A DNA stretch of 35,636 nt from an uncultured Pelagibacteraceae bacterium. Its GTDB lineage: Bacteria > Pseudomonadota > Alphaproteobacteria > Pelagibacterales > Pelagibacteraceae. Every line of letters begins with the position of its first letter. The stretch's first letter is position 1. The translations under genes were made by a program, and so were the position numbers. The notes under the pieces are model-generated. The model was not told where the DNA came from, did no database searches, and saw only the letters and a program-made list of their open reading frames with translations. Location: assembly GCA_902593285.1 (NCBI GenBank), contig CACJHW010000006.1, positions 1 to 35,636 on the forward strand, given 5' to 3'. Positions 15,340-23,860 of this stretch are shown piece by piece.

Positions 15340-16494
15340 ATGAATAAAATTTTTAAGGTCGGTCTTATAGGCTGTGGTCATATCGCCGAGACATACTTTA
15401 GAGGGCAACAATATTTTAATAATTTTAAAATAATTGCTTGTGCAGATATTAATCAAAAAGCAGCTGATAAATGTGCAAAATTATACAATATTAAATCTAA
15501 AACAGTATCAGAAATTTTAAAAGACAACGAAATAGAAGTTATTTTAAATTTAACAATTCCACAATCTCATTATTCAGTATCAAAAAAAGTTTTGAACTCA
15601 GGTAAACATGTTTATTCAGAAAAACCATTAGCAACTTATTTTGCAAAAGGTAAGGAACTCGTCTCACTAGCAAAAAAAAATAAACTTTATCTTGGAAATG
15701 CTCCAGATACATTTTTAGGTGGAGGAATTCAAAAAGCGAGAGAATTAATTGATTCAGATTTGATTGGAGAGATTAAACTTGGTAATGCAATTTTCGCATT
15801 TCCTGGAGTAGAGTCTTTTCATCCAAAACCTGAGTCTTGGTATAAAAAAGAAGGAGGTCCAGTAATCGATATGGGACCATATTTTTTTACAACATTGGTA
15901 AATTTACTTGGACCTGCAAAACAAGTTCAAGGAAGAACATTAACTGCTTTTAAAAAGAGAATTTATGGAGTAGGACCTAAAAAAAACAAATCATTTAAAG
16001 TGGAAACACCTACAACATATTTAGCGACAATCCAATTTCACAGTGGTGCTATAATTCAGGTAACACTCTCATTTGATGTAATTAATCATCAAAGAAACCA
16101 TATGGAGCTTTATGGCACAAAAGGATCGATTATTGTTCCAGATCCTAATATGTTTGGGGGTTCTGTTTTTATTTCTGTTACAGAAGGTGGAAAATGGGGT
16201 GAACATAAAACAGACAAGATGCATTTAGGAAAAATTAACATAACCTCATCTAGTGGAAGATCAAATGAAGCTGCTACAAATGCAAACTACCGGAGTGTTG
16301 GTTTATCTGAAATGTTATATTCTATTCAAAAAAACAAAAAACATAGGTGTTCAGGTGATTTATCTTTACATGTATTAGATATAATCGAGTCAACCATGAG
16401 GGCAGCTAACACAGGAACTCCTCAAAAAATACAAACGAAATGTGATAGACCAAAAAAATTTACCGAAGAAGAAGTAAAAAAAATTTTAATTTAG
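15340..16494 (+). CDS. Gfo/Idh/MocA-family dehydrogenase
   Basis: A 384-residue oxidoreductase with the N-terminal Rossmann motif LIGCGHIAETYFRG, the SEKPLA motif carrying the conserved Lys, and GGPVIDMGPYFFTTLVNLLGP in the catalytic helix. The usual catalytic-helix His is replaced by the Pro-Tyr of a DMGPY subgroup common in sugar operons. The C-terminal domain reads HMELYGTKGSI. It sits between iolD and a D-2-hydroxyacid dehydrogenase whose ATG follows its stop codon with no gap, so all three are co-transcribed. It may interconvert inositols or oxidise the sugar imported by the ABC system downstream. The substrate cannot be assigned from sequence. Confidence 0.83.
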   Translation: MNKIFKVGLIGCGHIAETYFRGQQYFNNFKIIACADINQKAADKCAKLYNIKSKTVSEILKDNEIEVILNLTIPQSHYSVSKKVLNSGKHVYSEKPLATYFAKGKELVSLAKKNKLYLGNAPDTFLGGGIQKARELIDSDLIGEIKLGNAIFAFPGVESFHPKPESWYKKEGGPVIDMGPYFFTTLVNLLGPAKQVQGRTLTAFKKRIYGVGPKKNKSFKVETPTTYLATIQFHSGAIIQVTLSFDVINHQRNHMELYGTKGSIIVPDPNMFGGSVFISVTEGGKWGEHKTDKMHLGKINITSSSGRSNEAATNANYRSVGLSEMLYSIQKNKKHRCSGDLSLHVLDIIESTMRAANTGTPQKIQTKCDRPKKFTEEEVKKILI

Positions 16495-17517
16495 ATGTCA
16501 AAACCAATTGTTATATCTGATCCTTTTCCAAGAACATTGGATCTGATTTTTACAAAAAAAAAATTAAAAGAATTAAAAACAAAATATAAAGTTTTAATAG
16601 CACCTAATAAAAAAAAAAGACAATTTTATGAAAACTATATTAATAAAGCTACTTTCATTATGGGTCAGCCAGACTTAGATAAAAAAATTTTGTCAAAAGC
16701 AAAAAAATTAAAAGCAATAATAAATGTTGAAAGTAATTTTATGAATAATGTTGATTATACTTATTGTTCTCAAAAAGGAATCCATGTAATTGCAACTTCT
16801 CCAGTATTTTCAAAGCCTGTAGCAGAAATTGCATTAGGAATGACACTTTCTTTATTAAGAAATATTCATAACGCTCATTTTGATTTTGTAAAAGGTAAAG
16901 AGAAATATGGATTAGAAAGTAATTTTAAAGCATCACTTTTATCAGGAAAAAAAATTGGATTATTAGGATTTGGTGATTTAGCAAAATCGTTATATCCACT
17001 GTTGCTACCGTTTACTAAAGATATAAATGTTTATGATCCTTGGTTGTCTAAGAACAAAATTAAAAGCTTTGGATTTAATCCAGTTAGCTTAAATAATATG
17101 TTTAAAACGTGCGAAATTATTTACGTATTAGCAGCAGTAACAACTAAAAATAAAAATTTAGTAAATAAACGTTTAATTAATAAAATGAAAACAAACTCAT
17201 TATTTATATTGATGAGTCGAGCTGCAGTTGTAAATTTTAAAGACTTGATCTCGAGAGTTAAAAAGGGAGATATTTATGTAGCTACAGACGTATTTCCTGA
17301 GGAGCCAGTGAGAAAAAATGACCCAATTAGAAAAGTTAAAAATATTTTGTTTTCAGCACACAGAGCTGGAGCTTTGACAGAGGCTTTTTTTGCTATGGGG
17401 GACATAGTTTTAAAGGACATGCATTTAATATCAAAAAATTTAAAACCTAAATTTTGTAAAAAGGCTGAATTAAAGACAGTAGGATTATTAGCTTCAAAAC
17501 CTGTTGCAATTAATTGA
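16495..17517 (+). CDS. D-isomer-specific 2-hydroxyacid dehydrogenase
   Basis: A 340-residue NAD-dependent dehydrogenase. The cofactor fold is KKIGLLGFGDLAKSL followed by VYDPW; the catalytic residues are Arg in LMSRAAVVN, Glu in FPEEPVRKND and His in SAHRAGAL. It is divergent from the protein encoded at 5012 and has a longer N-terminus. It starts at the base after the stop of the Gfo/Idh gene and is followed after 22 bases by the ABC ATPase gene, so it is within the transporter operon. It likely handles a 2-keto or 2-hydroxy acid derived from the imported sugar or polyol. No closer assignment is possible from sequence. Confidence 0.82.
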   Translation: MSKPIVISDPFPRTLDLIFTKKKLKELKTKYKVLIAPNKKKRQFYENYINKATFIMGQPDLDKKILSKAKKLKAIINVESNFMNNVDYTYCSQKGIHVIATSPVFSKPVAEIALGMTLSLLRNIHNAHFDFVKGKEKYGLESNFKASLLSGKKIGLLGFGDLAKSLYPLLLPFTKDINVYDPWLSKNKIKSFGFNPVSLNNMFKTCEIIYVLAAVTTKNKNLVNKRLINKMKTNSLFILMSRAAVVNFKDLISRVKKGDIYVATDVFPEEPVRKNDPIRKVKNILFSAHRAGALTEAFFAMGDIVLKDMHLISKNLKPKFCKKAELKTVGLLASKPVAIN

Positions 17518-17539
17518 TATTTTAATAATTTTATAATTT

Positions 17540-18289
17540 ATGTCATCAACTAGCAATCCACTACTAGAAGCAAAAGGAATAACAAAATATTTTGGAACCA
17601 TAACAGCATTGGAGAACGTAAACTTAAAAGTTCACGCAGGAGAATGCTTAGGTGTTGTTGGAGATAATGGAGCTGGGAAATCAACTTTGATGAAAGTATT
17701 ATCTGGTCTTTATAAACCTAGTGCAGGCTCATTATTCTTTCAAGGCAAAGAGGAAATTTTAGAAAGTCCAAGAGACTCTCAAAACTTAGGATTAGAAATG
17801 GTTTATCAAGATCTTGCTTTAGCAGGTAATTTACCTATTGGTGAAAATATTTTTTTAGGTAGAGAGCCAACAAAAAATTTAGGATTTTTAAAACTTTTAG
17901 ATTTTAATAAAATTAAAGAGTTAACTAATGCTCATTTAGATAAGTTAAAAATAAATGTTAAAAGTGCTGATCAAAAAGTAGAGGAACTTTCAGGTGGTCA
18001 AAGACAAGCTGTAGCGATCGCAAGATCAACAGCCTTTAATGCTAAAGTAGTAATTATGGATGAACCAACTGCAGCATTAGCAATCAAAGAAGTGGGTAAA
18101 GTATTAGATTTAATTAATAGTTTAAAAAAAACAGGTGTTGGGGTGATTGTAATAAGTCATAGAATGGACGATATTTTTACAGTTTGTGATCGTGTGATGG
18201 CTTTATTCCAAGGAACTAATTTTGCAGAAGCTACTCTTTCAAATACCTCAAGAGATGAAGTAATTGGATGGATCATGGGTAAAAAATAA
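17540..18289 (+). CDS. Sugar ABC transporter ATP-binding protein (CUT2-like, single domain)
   Basis: A 249-residue ATPase with Walker A GDNGAGKST (residues 41-49), the signature LSGGQRQ (from residue 150), Walker B VVIMDEP (170-176) and the switch His207 in VISHRMD. The GVVGDNGAGKST wording and IFLGREP loop are typical of ribose, fructose or inositol importers. In most such systems (RbsA) the ATPase is a fused double domain of about 500 residues. Here it is one domain and would act as a homodimer, as in the FrcA type. It is followed by the permease gene after one base. It energises uptake with the permease at 18291 and binding protein at 19415. Confidence 0.9.
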   Translation: MSSTSNPLLEAKGITKYFGTITALENVNLKVHAGECLGVVGDNGAGKSTLMKVLSGLYKPSAGSLFFQGKEEILESPRDSQNLGLEMVYQDLALAGNLPIGENIFLGREPTKNLGFLKLLDFNKIKELTNAHLDKLKINVKSADQKVEELSGGQRQAVAIARSTAFNAKVVIMDEPTAALAIKEVGKVLDLINSLKKTGVGVIVISHRMDDIFTVCDRVMALFQGTNFAEATLSNTSRDEVIGWIMGKK

Positions 18290-18290
18290 T

Positions 18291-19304
18291 ATGGAAGATA
18301 AAGATAAAAAAATAGAAAGTTTGCATTTAAAGTTAATTCCGTACTTTGAAAAATATGGAATACTTCTTTTGTTAGTTCTTATGATTCTGGTAATGCATAT
18401 TTTGCAACCAGATGTGTTTCTTTCATGGAGAAATGTAACCAATGTTTTTAAACAAATATCCTGGCAATCAATGCTAGCTCTCGGAGTATTTATGGTAATT
18501 GTAACAGCAGGAATTGATCTTTCTGTTGGCTCTATAATGATGTTATCTCTTATGATTTTAGCTGTCGTTGCAAAAGCAGGAGCCCCCTGGTTCATTGTAG
18601 TTCTTACACCATTGATTGCAGGTTTTTTATGTGGGTTATTTAATGGTTTAGGTATTACTTTATTACGGATGCCTCATCCTTTTATAATGACTTTGGGTAC
18701 ACTTTATATATTTAGAGGTGCAGGAAATTTAATTTCAGGTGGTACTCCTATTAGTGGTTTTACAGATGAAGTTAGATATTTGGGACATGGAAGAATTGAT
18801 CTTCAATGGTTAGGGTTAGAAAAATCTCAATATTTACCTGTAAGTTTAGTATTAATTGCAATTGTTTATATAATTTTTTGGATTTTTTTAAATAAGAGTA
18901 AAACTGGTAAATGGATCTATGCAATTGGAGGCAATCCAAATGCAGCTAGAGCTTCAGGAATAAATGTAAACAAAATTTTAATTATTGTTTATTCTTTGTG
19001 TGGTTTTTTATCTGGTATTGGCGCTTTAATTTTAGCTGGAAGAACCGACTCTGGATATCCAAATGCTGGACTTCAATCAGAACTTGACGCGATTGCTGCT
19101 TGTATTATTGGTGGTGCAAGTTTTTTTGGAGGAAGAGGAACTGTATTAGGAGTTTTTGCTGGCGTTATGATAATGGGTATCTTAAGGAATGGACTAAATC
19201 TAATGGATGTTAGTTCTTTCTGGCAGCAAGTATTAATAGGTTCGATAATAGTTTTAGCGGTTTATATTGACGTCCTAAGAAGAGACATAGGTACAAGAAA
19301 ATAA
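18291..19304 (+). CDS. Sugar ABC transporter permease (BPD_transp_2, RbsC/FrcC-like)
   Basis: A 337-residue inner-membrane permease (PF02653) with about eight to ten hydrophobic segments. The conserved loop VTAGIDLSVGSIMMLSLM is near residues 73-90, and GGNPNAARASGINVNKI and CIIGGASFFGGRGTVLG are the cytoplasmic coupling region and the last conserved motif. The start is the ATG at 18291, one base after the ATPase stop. An upstream TTG in frame (18264) would overlap the ATPase gene and is less likely. It forms the membrane channel as a homodimer. It lies between the ATPase and the binding-protein gene, the latter with its own promoter-like signals. Confidence 0.9.
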   Translation: MEDKDKKIESLHLKLIPYFEKYGILLLLVLMILVMHILQPDVFLSWRNVTNVFKQISWQSMLALGVFMVIVTAGIDLSVGSIMMLSLMILAVVAKAGAPWFIVVLTPLIAGFLCGLFNGLGITLLRMPHPFIMTLGTLYIFRGAGNLISGGTPISGFTDEVRYLGHGRIDLQWLGLEKSQYLPVSLVLIAIVYIIFWIFLNKSKTGKWIYAIGGNPNAARASGINVNKILIIVYSLCGFLSGIGALILAGRTDSGYPNAGLQSELDAIAACIIGGASFFGGRGTVLGVFAGVMIMGILRNGLNLMDVSSFWQQVLIGSIIVLAVYIDVLRRDIGTRK

Positions 19305-19318
19305 TACACGTCAAAGTT

Positions 19319-19355
19319 GTTCTAATCTTACTTAGAACTGTTCTTATTAACAGTT
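19319..19355 (+). repeat. Two overlapping stem-loops before the binding-protein gene
   Basis: GTTCTAA (19319-19325) pairs with TTAGAAC (19332-19338) across a six-base loop. AACTGTT (19336-19342) pairs with AACAGTT (19349-19355), again with a six-base loop. The two share the bases AAC at 19336-19338, so full pairing of both at once is excluded. Neither is followed by a T-run. They lie in the 110-base gap between permease and binding-protein genes, upstream of or overlapping a promoter-like sequence. Possible roles are an operator, an mRNA processing site or a 3' stabiliser for the upstream transcript. Confidence 0.45.
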
Positions 19356-19382
19356 GAATTTATATCAAATTTTATATTTAAT
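19354..19382 (+). promoter_or_regulatory. Candidate promoter for the sugar-binding protein gene
   Basis: TTGAAT (19354-19359) and TTTAAT (19377-19382) are spaced by 17 bases, a reasonable sigma-70-type pair, about 33 bases before the ATG at 19415. A good ribosome site (AAGGGGAA) lies between. A separate promoter would explain how the binding protein is made in excess over the permease and ATPase. Confidence 0.4.
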
Positions 19383-19414
19383 TTATTTATAAAAAACAAT
19401 TAAGGGGAAAATAT

Positions 19415-20338
19415 ATGAAAAACTTAACAAAAATAATTAGTGTAATTATTACTTCTGTTTTTCTATTAGCAAGTTTTTCAACAGGGGCATTTGCTGGAAA
19501 AAAAATATTATTCAGCATTAAAGGACCTGGATCAGGTAATCCTTTTTGGGCATCTGTAGAAAAAGGAGCTAAAGAAGAAGCAGCAAAATTAGGTGTTGAT
19601 TTAGTTTTGGTTGCACCACCGCAAGAAGGTGATGTTCAAGCTCAAATTAACCAAGTTGAAGACCAATTGGCAAAAGGTGTTGATGCTATCGCTTTAGCGC
19701 CAGGAGATCCAAATGCTTTTGCTCCAATCGTAGACGATGCGATTAAAAGTGGTGTTCCAGTTGTATTTGTAGATACAAAAGGAATTAATGAAGGAGTAAC
19801 TTTTATTGGAACGAACAACATGAATGGTGCAGAGTTAGCTGCTAAATTTATTTGTGACAAAACTCCAAAAGGTTCAGATGTTGCAATTTTAACTGGTATT
19901 GAATCTCAATCAACAGCATTACTTAGAAGAGATGGTGCGATTAAAGGTTTTAAAAATTGTGGATTAAATATTGTTGCAACTCAAACTGCCGAGTGGGATA
20001 CTGCTAAAGGTAGATCTGTAACTGAGTCAATCATTTTAAAAAATCCTAACATCAAAGCTATATTTGCTTCAAATGATAATATGGGCTTAGGTGCTATGCA
20101 AGCTCTTAAGGATGCAGATATGAACAATGTAGTTGTTGTGGGATTTGATGCTACTCCAGATGCAGCTACAAGTATCTTAAAAGGAGAGATGACAGCAACA
20201 ATTGCTCAGTTTTCTTATAACATGGGTGCATATGGAGTTAAATATGCTCTTGAATTAGCTAATGGTGGAAGTATTGATCCAAATATCGATACAGGAACGC
20301 AATTAGTAACAAAAGAAAACGCTAACGATTTTAAATAA
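19415..20338 (+). CDS. Periplasmic sugar-binding protein of the CUT2-like ABC importer
   Basis: A 307-residue periplasmic binding protein (Peripla_BP_4, ribose-binding type). A signal peptide covers about residues 1-27 and ends FSTGAFAG. The mature protein has the fold pattern of ribose and inositol binders: GSGNPFWASVEKGAKEEAAKLGV, AIALAPGDPNAFAPIVDDA, FASNDNMGLGAMQAL and VVGFDATPDA. A strong AAGGGGAA ribosome site precedes the ATG. It is followed by a strong terminator at 20361. The downstream mutarotase and ribokinase suggest ribose or another pentose; the upstream iolD suggests an inositol. Sequence alone does not choose between them. Confidence 0.92.
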   Translation: MKNLTKIISVIITSVFLLASFSTGAFAGKKILFSIKGPGSGNPFWASVEKGAKEEAAKLGVDLVLVAPPQEGDVQAQINQVEDQLAKGVDAIALAPGDPNAFAPIVDDAIKSGVPVVFVDTKGINEGVTFIGTNNMNGAELAAKFICDKTPKGSDVAILTGIESQSTALLRRDGAIKGFKNCGLNIVATQTAEWDTAKGRSVTESIILKNPNIKAIFASNDNMGLGAMQALKDADMNNVVVVGFDATPDAATSILKGEMTATIAQFSYNMGAYGVKYALELANGGSIDPNIDTGTQLVTKENANDFK

Positions 20339-20360
20339 TCATTAGATAATAAAATATTAA

Positions 20361-20394
20361 AAAAGGGTGGAATTTAATTCCACCCTTTTTTTTT
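20361..20394 (+). terminator. Rho-independent terminator after the sugar-binding protein gene
   Basis: AAAAGGGTGGAA pairs with TTCCACCCTTTT (stem about 12 base pairs, small T/A loop) and is followed by a run of T. It starts 23 bases after the stop codon at 20338. It would end most transcripts after the binding protein, with read-through into the mutarotase and kinase genes. Confidence 0.9.
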
Positions 20395-20412
20395 ATGTAA
20401 TATAATATTTTA

Positions 20413-20874
20413 ATGTTAATAAATATTAATCCAGTTTTAAGCCCTGAATTATTATTTCATCTAAGATCTATGGGTCATGGAGAAAAATTAATTTTAGCTG
20501 ATGCGAATTTTCCTGCTAATACTTCTAATGATAAGGTAATAAGATTAGATGGAGTTGGTATTAAAGAAGCAGCCTCAGCAATCCTTTCGGTTTTTCCTCT
20601 TGATAGTTTTATTGTTACACAAGGTGGATCTCCAGCTTTGAGAATGGAAGTGGATGATCAACCAGATGAATTAACAGAGACGCATAAGGAATTTATTGAT
20701 GTAGTTAAAAATGTTTCTGGAGAAAATTGGAAAGTTGGTTCAATATCTAGGCAAAATTTTTATGAAGAAGCAAAAAAAGCATACTGCATAGTTACAACTA
20801 CAGATGCTAGACCTTTTGGGTGTTTTGTTTTAACCAAAGGTGTAATTTTACCAGACGGCAAGGTTTGGTCATAA
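20413..20874 (+). CDS. RbsD/FucU-family sugar mutarotase
   Basis: A 153-residue cytoplasmic mutarotase that interconverts sugar anomers or pyranose and furanose forms. LSPELLFHLRSMGHGEKLILADANFPA (in two parts: LSPELLFHL, then SMGHGEKLILADANFPA) carries the conserved His22 and Asp30. NFYEEAKKAYCIV and FVLTKGVI close the protein. The wording is nearer to FucU (L-fucose mutarotase) than to RbsD, so the sugar may not be ribose. It follows a terminator and directly precedes a ribokinase-like gene (10-base gap); the pair would prepare an imported sugar for phosphorylation. Confidence 0.85.
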   Translation: MLININPVLSPELLFHLRSMGHGEKLILADANFPANTSNDKVIRLDGVGIKEAASAILSVFPLDSFIVTQGGSPALRMEVDDQPDELTETHKEFIDVVKNVSGENWKVGSISRQNFYEEAKKAYCIVTTTDARPFGCFVLTKGVILPDGKVWS

Positions 20875-20884
20875 AATTTAACAA

Positions 20885-21796
20885 ATGAAATCTATTTCTA
20901 TATTAGGAGTTTTTGTAGCAGATTTATGTTTTATTGGAGATAGAATTCCCAGCAAAGGTCAAACAATTTTAGGAAAAAAACATGTAGTAGGTCCAGGTGG
21001 AAAAGGATCAAATCAAGCGATTGCAGCTGCTAGATTAAATGGAGATGTAAGTTTTATTACCAAAGTTGGTAAAGATAGTCATTCTGAAATGGCATTTAAT
21101 CTTTATAAGGAAGCTGGATTAAAAACTCATTCAATTATTCAGGATGAAAAACTTTTTACAGGAGTTGCTGGTATAATGATCGATAAAGATGGAAACAACG
21201 CAATCAATGTTGTTTCTGGAGCGGCTGAACATCTAGTTGCTGAAGATATAGATAATAAAGTTGAAACAATTAAAAATTCAGAAATATTTTTGACACAAAT
21301 GGAAACTCCTGATGAAATTACTATTTACGCATTAAAAAAAGCAAAAGAACATAAATGTATAACTATTTTAAATCCTGCCCCAGCACGTAAAATAGATGAG
21401 GATATTTTTAAAATAATAGATTTTTTTACACCCAATGAAACAGAAGCTGAATTTTATTTAAATAAAAAAATTGAAACAAGTGAAGATATAAAAAACGCAG
21501 CTAATGAGTTGTTAAAAAAGGGTATAAAAAATGTGATTATTACTTTAGGTGAAAAAGGTATTTATTTCGCAAACGGAAAAGAAAACTTTTTCCTGGAAGC
21601 TTATAAACTAAAACAACCTGTAATAGATACTACAGGAGCAGGAGACGCATTTAATGGAGCTTTTGCTGTCGGTTTAGCAAATGATCTAGATATAAAAGAA
21701 GCCTTATCATTCGCAAATAAAGTTGCAGGTATTTCAACAACAAGATTAGGTGCTGCTTCATCTATGCCTTTTGCTAAAGAACTAAAAGATAATTAA
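20885..21796 (+). CDS. rbsK: Ribokinase-like PfkB-family sugar kinase
   Basis: A 303-residue PfkB-family kinase. The N-terminal sugar-binding signature GGKGSNQAIAAARL and the C-terminal DTTGAGDAFNGAFAVG, which holds the catalytic Asp and anion hole, are both intact. NPAPARKI and FFTPNETEAEFYL are typical of ribokinase (RbsK), which makes ribose 5-phosphate from ribose and ATP. It lies ten bases after the mutarotase gene and downstream of the ABC importer. It ends two bases before the stop of the convergent PdxA-like gene. It is probably a ribokinase, but PfkB kinases change sugar readily and the FucU-like neighbour leaves room for another substrate. Confidence 0.82.
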   Translation: MKSISILGVFVADLCFIGDRIPSKGQTILGKKHVVGPGGKGSNQAIAAARLNGDVSFITKVGKDSHSEMAFNLYKEAGLKTHSIIQDEKLFTGVAGIMIDKDGNNAINVVSGAAEHLVAEDIDNKVETIKNSEIFLTQMETPDEITIYALKKAKEHKCITILNPAPARKIDEDIFKIIDFFTPNETEAEFYLNKKIETSEDIKNAANELLKKGIKNVIITLGEKGIYFANGKENFFLEAYKLKQPVIDTTGAGDAFNGAFAVGLANDLDIKEALSFANKVAGISTTRLGAASSMPFAKELKDN

Positions 21797-21798
21797 AT

Positions 21799-22794
21799 TT
21801 AATTCTTTTTATTTTCAGCCATCGATAATGCAATTTTAAAAGAATTTAAAATTGGATCTAAGTTAGCTTCATTTTTTCCTGCAATCGCAAATGCTGATCC
21901 ATGTGCAGTAGTAGTTACTGGTACAGTTAATCCACCCTGAACTGTTACTCCTCTATCGAAACCAAATGCTTTAAGACCAGATTGTAAGGCGTCATGATAC
22001 ATGCCAACCATACAATCATGGTTTTTATTTTTGTAGGCTACAACAAATGAGGTATCGCACGGTAATGGACCATCAACATTGTAACCAAGTTTTTTTGCTT
22101 CCTCAATTGCAGGAATGATTTCGTCTTTTTCTTCTGAACCAAACTCTGCATGGGGATTAAGTGCCTGAATAGCAATTCGAGGATTTTTTACACCATTTAA
22201 CTCCATAACTTCATTTATTAGTTTTATTGGCTTCATGATATTTTCTTTTGTAATATGTTGAGCAACTTCTTTTATTGGAATATGTGATGTTACTCTTGCT
22301 GTCCAAAAATTATCTATGACATTAAATTCACAACAAAAACTATTTACCTCAAGTTTCTCAGCCATAAGTTGTAATTCATCTGAATGTTTATTTCCTCCAA
22401 GTTTTAAACTTGTTTTATTCATGGGTGCAAAATTAATTGCATCAATTTTTTTTTCTTTTGCGAGTGTCAATGCTAAATCTAAAGCTTCCAATACACTTTC
22501 ACCAGATTCTTTTGATGGTTCAGCTAATTTATATTTATGATTTTTTCCTTTAGAAATATCTAATAAAAATCTATTTGCTTTATTAAAATTCACTTCATCA
22601 AAATTTTCTACAACATCTATGTTATGAGAAATTCCTGTAATACTATTTCCACTTTCAAATACTTGCTTTTCACCAATTATGACAATGTTTGCTTTTTTTG
22701 TCATCTCATCATTTAAAAGCTTTGAAATTAACTCTGGTCCAATCCCTGCTGGATCACCAAGTAGAAGAGCAATGTTAGATTTATTTTCAATCAT
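21799..22794 (-). CDS. PdxA-family 4-phospho-hydroxyacid dehydrogenase
   Basis: A 331-residue member of the PdxA family, which oxidises 4-phosphohydroxy-L-threonine in vitamin B6 synthesis or, in PdxA2 paralogues, 4-phospho-D-threonate and D-erythronate. GDPAGIGPELISKLL opens the protein. The metal histidines are visible in KHSDELQL, VTSHIPIKEV and MYHDALQSGLK. The segment GFDRGVTVQGGL followed by TTTAHGSAF is the pattern I associate with PdxA2 and not with biosynthetic PdxA. It is the only minus-strand gene between two plus-strand operons and diverges from the tripartite transporter genes, so a catabolic role on the transported acid is likely. A true PdxA remains possible. Confidence 0.82.
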   Translation of the reverse strand: MIENKSNIALLLGDPAGIGPELISKLLNDEMTKKANIVIIGEKQVFESGNSITGISHNIDVVENFDEVNFNKANRFLLDISKGKNHKYKLAEPSKESGESVLEALDLALTLAKEKKIDAINFAPMNKTSLKLGGNKHSDELQLMAEKLEVNSFCCEFNVIDNFWTARVTSHIPIKEVAQHITKENIMKPIKLINEVMELNGVKNPRIAIQALNPHAEFGSEEKDEIIPAIEEAKKLGYNVDGPLPCDTSFVVAYKNKNHDCMVGMYHDALQSGLKAFGFDRGVTVQGGLTVPVTTTAHGSAFAIAGKNEANLDPILNSFKIALSMAENKKN

Positions 22795-22863
22795 TTTTTT
22801 CTTTACGTCTTGTAGCAGATTATGTTTAAATTATTAAATATAAATTAACTAAAGAGGGAAATA

Positions 22864-23838
22864 ATGAAAAAAAGCTTTAAACTATTTTTAGCAGCTGCTT
22901 TTCTAGTAACTGAATTTTTTGTTGTAGCTCTTCCATTAATGATCACATCAGCTAAAGCTGATGGTCATCCAATACAAGCAATTACTCACGCTGGTTTTGG
23001 TGGTGGAACTGACGTTACTACTAGAATGATGTTATTAAGAGCAAGAAGAGTCCTTAAGCAGGATATGCAATTAGTAAACAAAAAAGGTGGTGGAGGAGCA
23101 ACATCTATGGATTACATGATGTCTTTACCAGCCGATGGAAATCATACTTTAACTTGGACTACAGGTCATGCTGTATCTATGGCTTTAGGTAAAACTAAAG
23201 TTAAGTTAAGTGATATGCAACCACTTGCTAGAGGAACTGATGATCCTCAATTGTTTGTTGTTAATTGTAAAGCAGACATCAAAGATGCTAAAAAGTTTAT
23301 TAGCACACAAAAATCAAAATCATTAAAATATGGAACTACTCATACTGGTGGTATTGATGATGTTAGTGCAATCGCATTTACAAAAAAAGGTGGATTAAAA
23401 GATCCAACTATTGTTGCATACAAAGGTGTTGCGCCAATTAAAACTAACCTTATCAAAGGAGATATTGATGTGGGTGTTTTAAACTTAGGTGAAGCATTAA
23501 CTGAAATTAATGAAGGCAAACTTTGTGTATCAGTTGTATTAGCAAATGAAAGAATGGCTAAAATAGGAGATTCTCCAACAGCTAAAGAATTAGGGATACC
23601 TGTTTCTTTATCTACTGTTAGAGGATTTGTAACTAAAAAAGGTGCTCCAGCAGACAGAGTAAAACAATTAGAAGCTGGAATGATGAAAGCTATGAGCCAC
23701 AACTACTACAAAAATTTCTTAACAGAAATTGGTCTTGATGAGACAAGTGTAGTTGGTGCTGACGAGTGGGGTAAGCAAATGGAAGAAATGCTTACTGAAA
23801 TGACTGCTCAGCTTAAAGCTTTAGGTTACATTAACTAA
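22864..23838 (+). CDS. tctC: Tripartite tricarboxylate transporter substrate-binding protein (TctC family)
   Basis: A 324-residue secreted binding protein of the TctC/Bug family (PF03401), which delivers a carboxylate to the TctAB membrane complex. A long signal peptide ends near SAKADG at about residue 33. The mature protein has the GGGTDVTTRMMLLRAR ligand loop, NKKGGGGATSMDYMMS, and the second-domain segments THTGGIDDVSA and GVLNLGEAL. The ribosome site AAAGAGGGAAAT is strong. It diverges from the PdxA-like gene across 69 bases. Its stop is 42 bases before a strong terminator hairpin that lies within the tctB coding start. The ligand is unknown; family members bind citrate, tartrate, terephthalate and others. 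Confidence 0.92.
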   Translation: MKKSFKLFLAAAFLVTEFFVVALPLMITSAKADGHPIQAITHAGFGGGTDVTTRMMLLRARRVLKQDMQLVNKKGGGGATSMDYMMSLPADGNHTLTWTTGHAVSMALGKTKVKLSDMQPLARGTDDPQLFVVNCKADIKDAKKFISTQKSKSLKYGTTHTGGIDDVSAIAFTKKGGLKDPTIVAYKGVAPIKTNLIKGDIDVGVLNLGEALTEINEGKLCVSVVLANERMAKIGDSPTAKELGIPVSLSTVRGFVTKKGAPADRVKQLEAGMMKAMSHNYYKNFLTEIGLDETSVVGADEWGKQMEEMLTEMTAQLKALGYIN

Positions 23839-23860
23839 TCTAATTAAAAGTACATTTGAT

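Noticed and set aside
18264-18290. Upstream TTG start for the sugar permease
   Set aside because: It lies inside the ATPase gene; the ATG one base after the ATPase stop is the normal arrangement and keeps family length.
23340-23702. A 120-residue open frame on the minus strand inside tctC
   Set aside because: It is antisense to a clear tctC coding region, has no family pattern and no ribosome site.
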